A stretch of 64,000 bases of DNA from Rheinheimera sp. (GTDB lineage Bacteria; Pseudomonadota; Gammaproteobacteria; Enterobacterales; Alteromonadaceae): assembly GCA_008015325.1 (NCBI GenBank), contig SSFI01000084.1, forward strand, positions 1-64,000. The letters are read 5' to 3'. The notes beneath the pieces are model-generated. The model was not told the origin of the DNA. It ran no database searches and worked only from the letters and a program-made list of their open reading frames with translations. The translations under genes and the position numbers were made by a program. How positions within the stretch are numbered: the stretch's first letter is position 1; the number at the start of each line of letters is the position of its first letter. Positions 34,893 through 43,577 of this stretch are shown here, in pieces.

Positions 34893-36371
34893 TCACAGCG
34901 AAGGCAGCCAGATGCTGACCTGAACCCCATCGGGCAGATTGTCGAATTGCAAATCCCCCTGATGCAGCGCCAGCACCTGACGAACAAAACACAATCCTAG
35001 GCCGGTGCTTTTGCGCCCGGCATTGGCACTGCCGGCCGGCCTTGGCATTGAGAAAAACTTTTCACCAAGCCGGGCCAGTGCATAATCCGGGATCTGCGGT
35101 CCCTGATTGGCCAGCTGCAGGCATATTCTGTGCGGCTCTGATTGCAGCGTCAGCCGCAGCCAGCCGCCACTGGACATAAAGTCCAGCGCATTATCCAGCA
35201 AATGCTGTAGCGCCTGACGCAGCAGCGTCGCGTCGCCAGACACTTGCTGCAGTGTCAGTTCAATGTGCAGCTGTACTTGCAGAGTCGCGAGTCTGGCGCT
35301 GTTGCTATCCAGCAGCTGGCGGACCAACAGGTCCAGTGCGACCGGCACCGGTTGTGGCAGATGTGGCAGTTGCTCCAGCGCAGAAACCGCCAGCAGCTGC
35401 TCGCTGAGCCGGTTCAGCCGGTCTGATTCGTTGCGGATATGGCCGAGAAATTTCTGCCTGTCCGCTTCCGGCAGCGGATTGCCAAGGATTTCGGTGGCTG
35501 CCCGGATCGCCGTCAGCGGGCTTTTCAGTTCATGGGTTAAGGTTTGCAGCGCTTCATCGCGCAGTGCTTTGCCTTCGAGCTTGGCGCGGAAGGTATCGAG
35601 AGCCGTGGCAAGGTCGCCAAACTCAAAAAACAGCCGGAATTTGGGTGGCGCCAGTCGCAGTCCGGCATGCAAACCCTGAATATAATGACGCAAGCGGTTC
35701 AGGCCACTTTGCAGACGCCAGGTCAACAAGGCGCCAAACAGCAGCCCCAATAGCATCAGTGCTATGCCCCGTTCGAGTAAATAGCGCTCGCTGCGGTCAA
35801 TAAATGGCTGCAGGCTTTGATTGCTTTTTGCCAGAGTCAGCACGCCGATGATCTGACCGTCAGATGCGCGTACCGGCGCCGCCACATGCATCACAGTGGG
35901 TGCGCCCGGCTGGTCGCTGGCCGGACTGGAGCGCGCGCCATACTGACCGCGCAGCGTGTGATAGACATCGTTCCAGCGCGAATAGTCAGCGCCCAGCGCC
36001 AGATCTTTGCTGTCAAATAGCACTATGCCATGTTGATCAGTCAGGTAGATGCGGTGATCAGGCGTGGTACGCTGCAGGCCCCACAGTTCTGGCCGGGCAC
36101 TGCGCTGGCCGTATTGGCGCAATATCTGTGCGATCTCCGGGTTATTCAGCCGGCCTTGTTGCAGATAGGGAGCGACCAGATCTGCCAGATGCTGACTGGC
36201 GTCAATCAGGCTTTCTTCGCTGGCCTGGCGAAAACCAGGTTTAATTTGTTCGGCCAGTACGCTCAGCACCAGATAACCGGTCAGGCCGACAAAAGCAAAA
36301 TACAACAGGAATAACCGAAGTGCGAACGGCAGCCGGAGATGGCGCCACAGTGGATGAGATGGATTCAGCAT
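34893..36371 (-). CDS. creC: sensor histidine kinase CreC
   Basis: A 492-residue membrane sensor kinase with a first membrane segment at about residues 16-40, a periplasmic sensor domain to about 195, a second segment (about 196-215), a HAMP-like stretch and a HisKA domain with the phospho-His in LTHELKSPLTAIRAATE (about 275). The ATPase region shows LLDNALDFM (N box) and STGLGLCFV (G2 box). It phosphorylates CreB in the intact system. creB's stop overlaps its start by 7 nt. Its cognate regulator is interrupted here, so it may be without its normal partner. Confidence 0.88.
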   Translation of the reverse strand: MLNPSHPLWRHLRLPFALRLFLLYFAFVGLTGYLVLSVLAEQIKPGFRQASEESLIDASQHLADLVAPYLQQGRLNNPEIAQILRQYGQRSARPELWGLQRTTPDHRIYLTDQHGIVLFDSKDLALGADYSRWNDVYHTLRGQYGARSSPASDQPGAPTVMHVAAPVRASDGQIIGVLTLAKSNQSLQPFIDRSERYLLERGIALMLLGLLFGALLTWRLQSGLNRLRHYIQGLHAGLRLAPPKFRLFFEFGDLATALDTFRAKLEGKALRDEALQTLTHELKSPLTAIRAATEILGNPLPEADRQKFLGHIRNESDRLNRLSEQLLAVSALEQLPHLPQPVPVALDLLVRQLLDSNSARLATLQVQLHIELTLQQVSGDATLLRQALQHLLDNALDFMSSGGWLRLTLQSEPHRICLQLANQGPQIPDYALARLGEKFFSMPRPAGSANAGRKSTGLGLCFVRQVLALHQGDLQFDNLPDGVQVSIWLPSL

Positions 36372-36603
36372 GGGCCGGTTTCCTGCTGGCCGGCCGGTAC
36401 ACAGAGGTAACCAAAACCGCGGTGCGTCAGCAGATACTGCCGGTCGCTGCAACGACGCAGTTTGGCGCGCAGACTTTTAATATGGGTATCGATATTGCGC
36501 TCGTACTGACTGCTCTGCGTTATATCGCCAGCGGCCAGTAACTGTTCACGGCTATGCACCTGAGCCGGATACTGCAGAAAATGGCTTAACAGTTTGTATT
36601 CCA
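36365..36603 (-). pseudogene. creB: creB 3' fragment (DNA-binding domain)
   Basis: This part encodes the end of an OmpR/PhoB-type winged helix: LEYKLLSHFLQYPAQVHSRE, then NIDTHIKSLRAKLR and THRGFGYLCVP, the usual recognition helix and C-terminal hairpin. It has been cut from its receiver domain by the ISAs1 element. Joined to 37862-38333 it gives 711 nt, 237 codons with the stop, in frame, reading ...QLELTALEYKLL... across the junction. A new start within the IS could produce a free DNA-binding domain, but I see no ribosome site supporting that. Confidence 0.92.
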
Positions 36604-36613
36604 GCGCCGTCAG
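36604..36613. repeat. target site duplication, left copy
   Basis: GCGCCGTCAG, identical to 37862-37871 on the other side of the IS. A 10-bp duplication is within the usual range for the ISAs1 family. Confidence 0.95.
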
Positions 36614-37861
36614 CAGGGCGAGAGCATGAATGCTCACTATTTCGCCATCGCAACGCCAACACCCGCTTCTAACACGATATCCAAGTAATCCGGGTCCATC
36701 ATCAATGCCCGCTTTTTTCGCGGGATACTCAACTTTCTGCTTTTTTCCTGTCGCATCATGTTCACGGCAATATGGCGGATAGCCGCCAGATTCGCTGCTG
36801 CTTTTTCTCTGTAAATCAGACAGCTATCTTCGTCAAAGCTGACATCCAGCACCCAGTGCAACTTATTCTCTATTGACCAGTGACCGCGGCAGGCCTGTGC
36901 GAACCTATCCACATCCAGTTCGCCAGAGCTAATAAAGTAGCGCCGTTCCAATGCTGATTTCTTGCCTTTAGTCATCCGATAACTGTCTGACATCGCTATG
37001 GTTTTTATCGTCGGCCAATCGTTTCGGATGGATTCTGGCAAGACAGCCGCATTCAGCACCTGATAACTACGGTATTCCACCCGCGATTTTTGCGAGGTGA
37101 CTTCTTCTTTGCTCAGGCTGTCGAATTCCTGAAACGATTGCTCCAACGCATGGTGTAGCTTGCGCTGATTGCCTTTGACCGCAAGCAGATAGTCGCTGCC
37201 CTGTGCCACAATCTGTTCAGCGATATCTTTCTGGCAGCCCATGGCGTCGATACTGACCAGACAACCCTTTAACTCCAGCATTGCCAAAAGCTCAGGAATG
37301 GCACTGATTTCATTGGATTTATCATCAGTTTTTACCTGACCTAGCACCAAAGCACTGTGGCACGCAAACGCACTGACCATGTGAATGGCAGAGCCACGGT
37401 CGCCCGGCTGCCAGCTGCCACGCAAGGTCTTGCCATCAATAGCAATCAGCTCGCCTTCAGTCCGTTTTGTCACATCGCGCATCCAGTCTGCAAAACACTG
37501 CTGCAATTTTTTGGGGTTCAGATGGGCGATGACGCGGGCAATAGTGTCGTGCACCGGAATGCCGTTGGGGAAAAAGCCGCGTTTTTGTAGCCAACTCAGT
37601 CGATGAACGCCAAAATCTTCGATATCTTCCCAGCCTTCGGCACCAGTCATGACTGCGCAGAGTGTCAAAAACAGGATATCAAACAATGGGTAAGAAACTT
37701 TTGCTGATTGACGCGGGTCTTCCAGCGCAGAAAAATGTAAGGTAAATGAATCCGTGTGCATCGCGGTCGCCTTGGCAATGAAAGGCAGTATCTGATCATA
37801 AACCGGCTACGGCTGCAACCTTCAGGCTAAATGGTCAAAAAACGTTCGTGATCTTGCCCTG
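36614..37861 (-). mobile_element. ISAs1-family insertion sequence inserted in creB
   Basis: A 1248-bp element bounded by imperfect terminal inverted repeats beginning CAGGGCGAGAGCATGAATG on the left and CAGGGCAAGATCACGAACG on the right (15 of 19 matches). It is flanked by a perfect 10-bp direct duplication and carries one full-length transposase gene, so it looks intact and recently inserted. It is oriented with its transposase on the same strand as the cre genes and could block or alter their transcription. Confidence 0.95.
36637..37761 (-). CDS. ISAs1-family DDE transposase
   Basis: A 374-residue transposase. The N-terminal block FSALEDPRQSAKVSYPLFDI is typical of the ISAs1/H-repeat group. 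Candidate DDE residues are the Asp of AIDGKTLRGS (about residue 108), the Asp of VSIDAMGCQKDIA (about 168) and the Glu of WSIENKLHWVLDV (about 295). The frame is uninterrupted and stops 23 bp inside the element's left end, so the protein is probably active. Confidence 0.95.
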   Translation of the reverse strand: MHTDSFTLHFSALEDPRQSAKVSYPLFDILFLTLCAVMTGAEGWEDIEDFGVHRLSWLQKRGFFPNGIPVHDTIARVIAHLNPKKLQQCFADWMRDVTKRTEGELIAIDGKTLRGSWQPGDRGSAIHMVSAFACHSALVLGQVKTDDKSNEISAIPELLAMLELKGCLVSIDAMGCQKDIAEQIVAQGSDYLLAVKGNQRKLHHALEQSFQEFDSLSKEEVTSQKSRVEYRSYQVLNAAVLPESIRNDWPTIKTIAMSDSYRMTKGKKSALERRYFISSGELDVDRFAQACRGHWSIENKLHWVLDVSFDEDSCLIYREKAAANLAAIRHIAVNMMRQEKSRKLSIPRKKRALMMDPDYLDIVLEAGVGVAMAK

Positions 37862-37871
37862 GCGCCGTCAG
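37862..37871. repeat. target site duplication, right copy
   Basis: GCGCCGTCAG directly after the IS right end, part of the creB coding sequence. Confidence 0.95.
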
Positions 37872-38333
37872 TTCCAGCTGCTGTGCACAGCAACTGATCC
37901 GGCAAGCCTGTGCCTGCCAGACAAAATCGCCAATACTCAGCTGTGGCTGGCTTTGTTGCGTCTCCGCAGTGGCCGGACGCTGCCAGCGTTTGAGATTGGC
38001 TTTGACTCTGGCAACCAGTTCGCGTGGACTGAAGGGTTTGATGACATAATCGTCGGCACCGATCTCTAATCCGACCACCCGGTCGGTTTCATCATGGCGG
38101 GCGGTCAGAAAAATGACCGGAACTTCGCTGCTGCGCCGGACCTCTTTGCAAAATTCAAAACCGCTGCCATCAGGCAGGCCCACGTCAAGCAGCAATAAGT
38201 CTGCCTGGGCCCAGCGTTGGCGCGCTTCAGCGAGTAATGTACACCAGTGTACAGTCCAGCCTTCGGCCTGCAGGCTATAGACCACCGCATCTGCGATACC
38301 CGGTTCGTCTTCCAGTAACAAAATCTGCGTCAT
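37862..38333 (-). pseudogene. creB: creB 5' fragment (receiver domain), disrupted by IS
   Basis: This part encodes an intact receiver: ILLLEDEPGIADAV (acidic pocket), LLLLDVGLPDGSG with the phospho-Asp (about residue 51), VIFLTAR and DYVIKPFSPRELVARVK (about 98-114, conserved Lys), then the first part of the DNA-binding domain up to CAQQLELTA. The IS enters there and the frame ends shortly inside it. The truncated product could still accept phosphate from CreC but cannot bind DNA. The start is the ATG at 38333; earlier in-frame starts give an unconserved leader. Confidence 0.92.
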
Positions 38334-38540
38334 TGCCTGTTGCACTCCGTTAGTCGCCGAGCATTGTGATAGGAACTCGTCGCCGGAACAAGAGCGGCAT
38401 TGGCGCGGGCAGCAAGCTGGGCTGACATTGGCATTGTTGTTGATATTTTCGCCAGTTGAACCCGTGCGCTGTTGCAATACTTGATTCTTTTTGTTTTTCG
38501 GCGCATAACAGGCTGCCCGAACTATCCTGTGAGATTAAGG

Positions 38541-38969
38541 ATGAACAAAACAATCGATTGGGCAACCCTGCAATTACAGGCCAAGGCCGCATCAGAACAG
38601 GCTTACGCGCCTTATAGTCATTTCCCGGTTGGCGTTGCCATTCTGGCCAGCTCAGGCCGTATTTATACTGGCTGTAACGTCGAAAACGCTTCTTATGGTG
38701 GTACCACCTGTGCCGAGCGCAATGCCATTGCCGCTGCTGTGGTTGCCGGCGAGCGCCAGTTTGACGCTTTAGTTGTTTACACCCCGCAAGACAAACTGAC
38801 GCCGCCTTGTGGCATTTGTCGTCAGGTCATTGCCGAATTCTTCATGCCGGACAGCCCGGTTGCCAGCTGTAACCACTTGGGTGCACTGCAAAGCTGGACG
38901 CTCGCCGAATTGTTGCCCGATGCCTTCACGCCAACTTATCTGGCGGCCAGCACTAAGATTAAATCCTAA
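38541..38969 (+). CDS. cdd: cytidine deaminase
   Basis: A 142-residue zinc enzyme converting cytidine and deoxycytidine to uridine and deoxyuridine. The signature is complete: TTCAERNAIAAAV (about residues 55-67, zinc Cys and catalytic Glu) and PPCGICRQVIAEF (about 91-103, the other two zinc Cys). The short length and three-Cys site mark the homotetrameric type rather than E. coli's longer dimeric enzyme. TAAGG precedes the ATG at 38541. It lies 19 bp before deoA, forming a pyrimidine-salvage pair. Confidence 0.95.
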   Translation: MNKTIDWATLQLQAKAASEQAYAPYSHFPVGVAILASSGRIYTGCNVENASYGGTTCAERNAIAAAVVAGERQFDALVVYTPQDKLTPPCGICRQVIAEFFMPDSPVASCNHLGALQSWTLAELLPDAFTPTYLAASTKIKS

Positions 38970-38988
38970 GGATTTTTAAGGACTGTGT

Positions 38989-40305
38989 ATGTATTTACCG
39001 CAGGAAATCATCAAGTTAAAACGCAATGGCGGCAAGCTGCCGGAAGCGGCTATTCAGCAGTTTGTCACAGGCCTGACTGATCACAGCTTCAGCGAAGGCC
39101 AGACCGCGGCGCTCGCGATGGCGATTTATTTAAACGGTATGGCGACCGAAGAAACCGTCGCGTTGACCCGCGCCATGCGCGATTCAGGCGCAGTGCTGAA
39201 CTGGCAGGGCAAACTGAATGGCCCGGTGGTGGATAAACATTCAACCGGCGGTGTTGGCGATAAAGTCAGTCTGATGCTGGCGCCGATGATTGCCGCCTGT
39301 GGTGCATATGTGCCGATGATTGCCGGCCGTGGTCTGGGTCATACCGGCGGCACAGTGGATAAACTGGAAACTATTCCGGGCTACAGCTGCACCCAGCCAT
39401 TGGACGTTATACAGCGCGAAGTGGCTCGCTTGGGCTGTGTTATCGTCGGGCAAAGTGCTGAATTAGCGCCGGCAGACCGCCGGTTGTATCTGATTCGGGA
39501 TGTGACGGCGACAGTGGAATCTATTCCGCTGATCACTGCCTCGATTTTATCGAAAAAGCTGGCGGCGGGATTAGATGTATTAACGATGGACGTCAAAATC
39601 GGCTCCGGCGCTATTATGAAAAATATCGATGATGCTTCAGCGCTGGCGCAAAGTATCGTCAACACCGCCAAAGGTGCCGGCGTACCAACGCAGGCCTTAC
39701 TGACCGACATGAACGAATGCCTCGGCAGCAGCGCCGGTAACGTGCTGGAAGTGCTGGAAACACTGGATTATCTGACCGGTAAATACCGCGAGCCGCGGCT
39801 GCATCAGGTCACGCTGGAACTGGGCGCCAGCATGCTGCAACTGGCTGGTTTGTTCGCTGACAAAGCCAGCGCGGTGGCGGCGTTGGAACACAGTTTAACT
39901 TCAGGTAAAGCGGCTGAGATTTTCGCACAGATGGTTGCGGCTATGGGCGGCCCGGCCGATTTACTGGAAAAACCTGAGCTGTATCTGGGCAAAGCGCCGG
40001 TGATTCAGGATATCGTCGCTACGCAAGCGGGTTATCTGGCGGCCAGCGACACTACGGCCGTTGGTATGGCAGTGGTGCGCTTAGGCGGTGGCCGCGCGCA
40101 TCCGGCGCAGGTGATTGACCCAGTGGTGGGCTTCAGCGAGGTGCAGGCGCTGGGTTCGAAAGTCGCCGCTGGTGACGTGCTGGCGCGGGTACATGCAGCA
40201 TCGGTTGAAGCGGCGGCGAAAGCTTCTGCTGAATATCTGGCGGCCCTGAGTTTCAGCGACAGCACGGTCAGCCTGCAGCCTATTGTGCATAAAGTGATTG
40301 ATTAA
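38989..40305 (+). CDS. deoA: thymidine phosphorylase
   Basis: A 438-residue enzyme cleaving thymidine or deoxyuridine with phosphate to the base and deoxyribose-1-phosphate. DKHSTGGVGDKVSLMLAP (about residues 83-100) is the phosphate-binding region and GRGLGHTGGTVDKLE (about 113-127) the family signature. The length agrees with E. coli DeoA (440). It follows cdd, and its stop abuts the start of thpR. Together cdd and deoA direct pyrimidine deoxynucleosides to catabolism. Confidence 0.96.
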   Translation: MYLPQEIIKLKRNGGKLPEAAIQQFVTGLTDHSFSEGQTAALAMAIYLNGMATEETVALTRAMRDSGAVLNWQGKLNGPVVDKHSTGGVGDKVSLMLAPMIAACGAYVPMIAGRGLGHTGGTVDKLETIPGYSCTQPLDVIQREVARLGCVIVGQSAELAPADRRLYLIRDVTATVESIPLITASILSKKLAAGLDVLTMDVKIGSGAIMKNIDDASALAQSIVNTAKGAGVPTQALLTDMNECLGSSAGNVLEVLETLDYLTGKYREPRLHQVTLELGASMLQLAGLFADKASAVAALEHSLTSGKAAEIFAQMVAAMGGPADLLEKPELYLGKAPVIQDIVATQAGYLAASDTTAVGMAVVRLGGGRAHPAQVIDPVVGFSEVQALGSKVAAGDVLARVHAASVEAAAKASAEYLAALSFSDSTVSLQPIVHKVID

Positions 40306-40851
40306 ATGCATTGGCCTGGTGGCGACTGCCGGTTGTTTGTTGGCGTTGGATTAAGTGCTGCGCAACAGCAGCAAATGGCAGCGGTGCTGGCAACATTGCC
40401 AGCCGCGCTCAAACCGGTACCGCTGCAAAATCTGCATTTGACTTTAAGATTCTTAGGTCAAAGTAGTGAAAGCCAGGCCCGGCAGTTATGGGCATTGCTG
40501 GCGGCGGCAACGCTGCCGGCGTTCTCAGTCCGGTTGGATGAATTATTGTGCTGGCCGGGGCCTGAAGTGTTGTGTCTGGCCGGGGCTGTCTCAGACCCGG
40601 CGTTACAAAAACTGGATAAGGTGATTGAGCAAGCCGCAGTGCAGGCCGCTTATCCGGCGCCGCAACATCAGTTGCATCCGCATGTCACGCTGGCGCGCCA
40701 TGCCCGTCAGCTGCCGGAACCGCCCATCACAGTGCCGCTATTACAGCTGCAACCGGACCAGCTGCATTTGTATCAATCCGTCTCGACGCCAGCTGGGGTA
40801 CGATACCCGATACTGGCGTCTTTGCCATTGCAGCCGGTTTACAGCGTATAA
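40306..40851 (+). CDS. thpR: RNA 2',3'-cyclic phosphodiesterase
   Basis: A 181-residue 2H phosphoesterase. The two H-x-T motifs are present in NLHLTLRFLGQ (about residues 44-54) and LHPHVTLARHA (about 124-134), and they open RNA 2',3'-cyclic phosphates. The ATG comes immediately after the deoA stop. The gene's last 13 nt overlap the convergent gene on the other strand. Confidence 0.88.
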   Translation: MHWPGGDCRLFVGVGLSAAQQQQMAAVLATLPAALKPVPLQNLHLTLRFLGQSSESQARQLWALLAAATLPAFSVRLDELLCWPGPEVLCLAGAVSDPALQKLDKVIEQAAVQAAYPAPQHQLHPHVTLARHARQLPEPPITVPLLQLQPDQLHLYQSVSTPAGVRYPILASLPLQPVYSV

Positions 40852-41909
40852 CTGAGATGCTGATGGAAGCGGATCACGCAGTCGTCAGTATCACCCTGTA
40901 ATGCCAGATTGCGACATAACTGTTTCAGCGCCGCTTCGACCTGATTCATAAAACGACCGTAACCCCATTCTGAGCTGTCGTCGCGGCCTGCGGCAAAGAC
41001 CAGATGGACGGTGTCAGGCAGAATATCTGGTTGCCAGTGGCTTTGCAGCTGCAGTAGCGGGCTGGTCAAATCAAAATTCAGCATGCGCAGCTCACGACCG
41101 GCGCGGGCTTTGTCCAAATGACTGTTCCTAACCAGCGGCAAAGTACCATCCGCCACCAACGCAATATGGTTCAGCTGATGCGCGCTGGCGGCTTCGGTCA
41201 GCAGCTGTTCCAGCCGGACAAATAAGCCGGACCAAGGTGGCATTTGCTCCGGGTCCACGCCCAGTACTTCTTTGATTTTGCGGCTGAATGGCAGGCTGAC
41301 GATGGCGTAGTTCATCGTTTGATGCGCTGGCGGCACCTGTACATCGCGAGCTGCATAACGCTGTTCTAAATCGCGTAATTTATAACCGTAGCTGTCGTTA
41401 CAGCCTTTTTGCCGGGCAAATAAGTCATAAGACAGATGCTGGTGGTCACGCAGTTTCATATGCAGATCTGGCAGTGGCAAACGTTGGCGGAACTGTTGTA
41501 CCACCGTCACCACTTGCTGGTGGAAAGCGGCCGCTTGCGGGCGGATTTCGCTGCCGGTCGCCAGAAACAACAGGCTGATTTTGCGGGCGCGGTGAAAAGG
41601 GTCGACAAAACTGTGCTGTGCTTCGTGATAACGCGGGTTATAAAAAAACAGGATTTGGTCCTGCGTCTGAAAACTAAATGCTTCGGTGTGATACCGCACC
41701 ACCGGTAATTTATCGTTAGCGATAAAACTGACGTGGCGCAGCCCGGCTTGTTGGCACAAGGTGAAAAACAGCTGACCCAATGCTTTGTAACAATGTGCCT
41801 GATCTTCATATTGCGCCAGCAATGCTTCGCTGACCTGCAGTTCCGCCAGCAGATATTGGTTATCTTTGGCGGTTTGCGGAATATAAACTTTGTGCAATGA
41901 AGTGTGCAT
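40839..41909 (-). CDS. DUF3083-like protein with internal duplication
   Basis: A 356-residue soluble protein resembling, from memory, the DUF3083 family of Shewanella-type bacteria; no function known. It appears to contain two related halves: residues near 57-70 (LRHVSFIANDKLPVVR) and near 248-262 (LNHIALVADGTLPLVR) match in sequence and are each preceded by a helix with a QLF/QLL core. Other conserved-looking stretches are ILFFYNPRYHEAQ and WGYGRFMNQVEAALKQL. GGAG lies 5 nt upstream of the ATG. It stands alone, convergent with thpR. Confidence 0.6.
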   Translation of the reverse strand: MHTSLHKVYIPQTAKDNQYLLAELQVSEALLAQYEDQAHCYKALGQLFFTLCQQAGLRHVSFIANDKLPVVRYHTEAFSFQTQDQILFFYNPRYHEAQHSFVDPFHRARKISLLFLATGSEIRPQAAAFHQQVVTVVQQFRQRLPLPDLHMKLRDHQHLSYDLFARQKGCNDSYGYKLRDLEQRYAARDVQVPPAHQTMNYAIVSLPFSRKIKEVLGVDPEQMPPWSGLFVRLEQLLTEAASAHQLNHIALVADGTLPLVRNSHLDKARAGRELRMLNFDLTSPLLQLQSHWQPDILPDTVHLVFAAGRDDSSEWGYGRFMNQVEAALKQLCRNLALQGDTDDCVIRFHQHLSYTL

Positions 41910-42007
41910 AACGGCTCCGTGTTGAGTCTCAGGATTCGGCGCACAGTGTAGGGGTGTTTTCGTTGCAGGAAGTTGTCTTAGCGCAAGCTTTGCTGAAAGT
42001 CTGGAAA

Positions 42008-42037
42008 AAAAACAGGGACCGTTTTGGTCCCTGTTTT
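42008..42037 (-). terminator. terminator of ndh
   Basis: ACAGGGACC and GGTCCCTGT form a 9-bp stem with a 5-nt loop. On the minus strand it is followed by a run of eight T. It lies 23 bp past the ndh stop. Confidence 0.9.
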
Positions 42038-42059
42038 GTCGTTGGCAGCTTAGTGCGGA

Positions 42060-43355
42060 TTAATGCAGTTTCAGCCTTGGCCGGATAATTTTATTGATCC
42101 GACCAATCACAGAAATGGCGATAGTGCGTAGCCAGCCATGTAAGGCCACCTGATGCATTCGGTACAACGAGATATAGGCCATGCGGGCAATGCGGCCTTC
42201 AATCATCATGGCGCCGCCCACCAGATTACCCATCAGGCTACCGACAGTGCCAAAGCGGCTCAGCGAGATGAGTGAGCCGTGGTCTTTATATTGGTAAGCG
42301 GTCTGCGGTTTGCCATTGAGGGCAGCCAGCAGATTTTTCGCGACATGCGACGCCATCTGATGCGCGGACTGCGCCCGTGGCGGTACCCATTTGTTGTCCG
42401 GTAACGGGCATCCCGCTGCATCGCCGATGACATAAATCTGGCTGTCGCGGGTAGTTTGTAAGGTCGGCAGCACCAGCAGCTGATTCAACCGGTTGTTTTC
42501 AAGGCCTGCCAGGTCTTTCAGAAAATCCGGTGCTTTAATGCCCGCCGCCCAGACCATCAGCTCAGCAGGCAGGAATTCATCTCCCAGCTGCAGGCCATGT
42601 TCAGTGGCTGCCGTAACTTTGGTCGCGACGCGGACATCGACACCGAGTTTCACCAGCTCCTGATGCGCGGCCGCAGCAATCCGCTCCGGCAACGCCGGTA
42701 AAATGCGTGGGCCGGCTTCAACGACTGTGATCTTCAGCCGGTCGCGCTTCATCTCGTTAAAGCCATATTGATTCAGTTCACGGGCGGCATGGTGCAGCTC
42801 TGCCGACAGCTCAACGCCGGTGGCTCCGGCACCAACAATCGCGATATTCAGGTTTTCTTTCGGATGTTGCGGTGAATTCAGTTTGATATAGGCTTCGAGC
42901 AAACGCCGCTGGAATCGGTGTGCCTGCGCCGGGCTGTCGAGGAAAATACAGTTTTCGGCGACGCCTGGGGTATTAAAGTGATTGGAAATACTGCCAATCG
43001 CCAGCACCAGATAGTCATAGCTGATACGACGTTCAGCAAGTACTTCTTCACCTTGCTCGTCCGTCAGCGGGGCCAGGATCACCTGGCGCTGCTCCCGGTC
43101 CAGCCCGGTCATAGTGCCGAGCTGAAATTCAAAATGGTGCGCACTGGCGTGAGCGCGATAAGTGATTTGGTCAATATCGACATCCAGAGTACCAGTCGCT
43201 ACTTCGTGCAGCAGTGGTTTCCAGATGTGTGTCGGATTGCGGTCGACCAGGGTAATTGCGGCCCGGCCGGATTTGCCGAGTTTGTTACCCAGACTGGTTG
43301 CCAGTTCAAGCCCACCAGCACCACCGCCAATTACAAGAATACGGGGATTTGCCAT
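42060..43355 (-). CDS. ndh: type II NADH:quinone dehydrogenase
   Basis: A 431-residue FAD enzyme passing electrons from NADH to ubiquinone without pumping protons. It has an N-terminal Rossmann motif [15 protein letters not shown] (about residues 5-19), a second nucleotide fold at [17 protein letters not shown] (about 164-180), [12 protein letters not shown] (about 301) and an amphipathic C-terminal region (about 380-425) that anchors it to the membrane. AGGA lies near the ATG at 43355; a longer frame adds 23 unconserved residues. Confidence 0.93.
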   Translation of the reverse strand: MANPRILVIGGGAGGLELATSLGNKLGKSGRAAITLVDRNPTHIWKPLLHEVATGTLDVDIDQITYRAHASAHHFEFQLGTMTGLDREQRQVILAPLTDEQGEEVLAERRISYDYLVLAIGSISNHFNTPGVAENCIFLDSPAQAHRFQRRLLEAYIKLNSPQHPKENLNIAIVGAGATGVELSAELHHAARELNQYGFNEMKRDRLKITVVEAGPRILPALPERIAAAAHQELVKLGVDVRVATKVTAATEHGLQLGDEFLPAELMVWAAGIKAPDFLKDLAGLENNRLNQLLVLPTLQTTRDSQIYVIGDAAGCPLPDNKWVPPRAQSAHQMASHVAKNLLAALNGKPQTAYQYKDHGSLISLSRFGTVGSLMGNLVGGAMMIEGRIARMAYISLYRMHQVALHGWLRTIAISVIGRINKIIRPRLKLH

Positions 43356-43543
43356 GTTTCCTAACCTTTGTTTGTCATCGAGATACAAGAGGTGACTCTT
43401 GTACACCAACAGCTCCGGGCCCAACTCCCGTGACTGTCAGCGGCGCAGATACCACCAGATATCCACGGCTGGATCCGGCTGTCACTGGTCTGCCATAGCA
43501 GCCCAACACCAGTCATAGCCAGATCCTATTTCTATACCTTAGT

Positions 43544-43572
43544 TATAAAAAAACCGGCACAGAGGCCGGTTT
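43544..43572 (-). terminator. terminator of rho
   Basis: AAACCGGC and GCCGGTTT form an 8-bp stem with a 6-nt loop; on the minus strand seven T follow. It lies just past the rho stop. Confidence 0.88.
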
Positions 43573-43577
43573 CGGGG

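Noticed and set aside
36365..36637. Independent 90-residue DNA-binding protein
   Set aside because: It is the 3' part of creB plus IS end sequence; no ribosome site for a separate start was seen.
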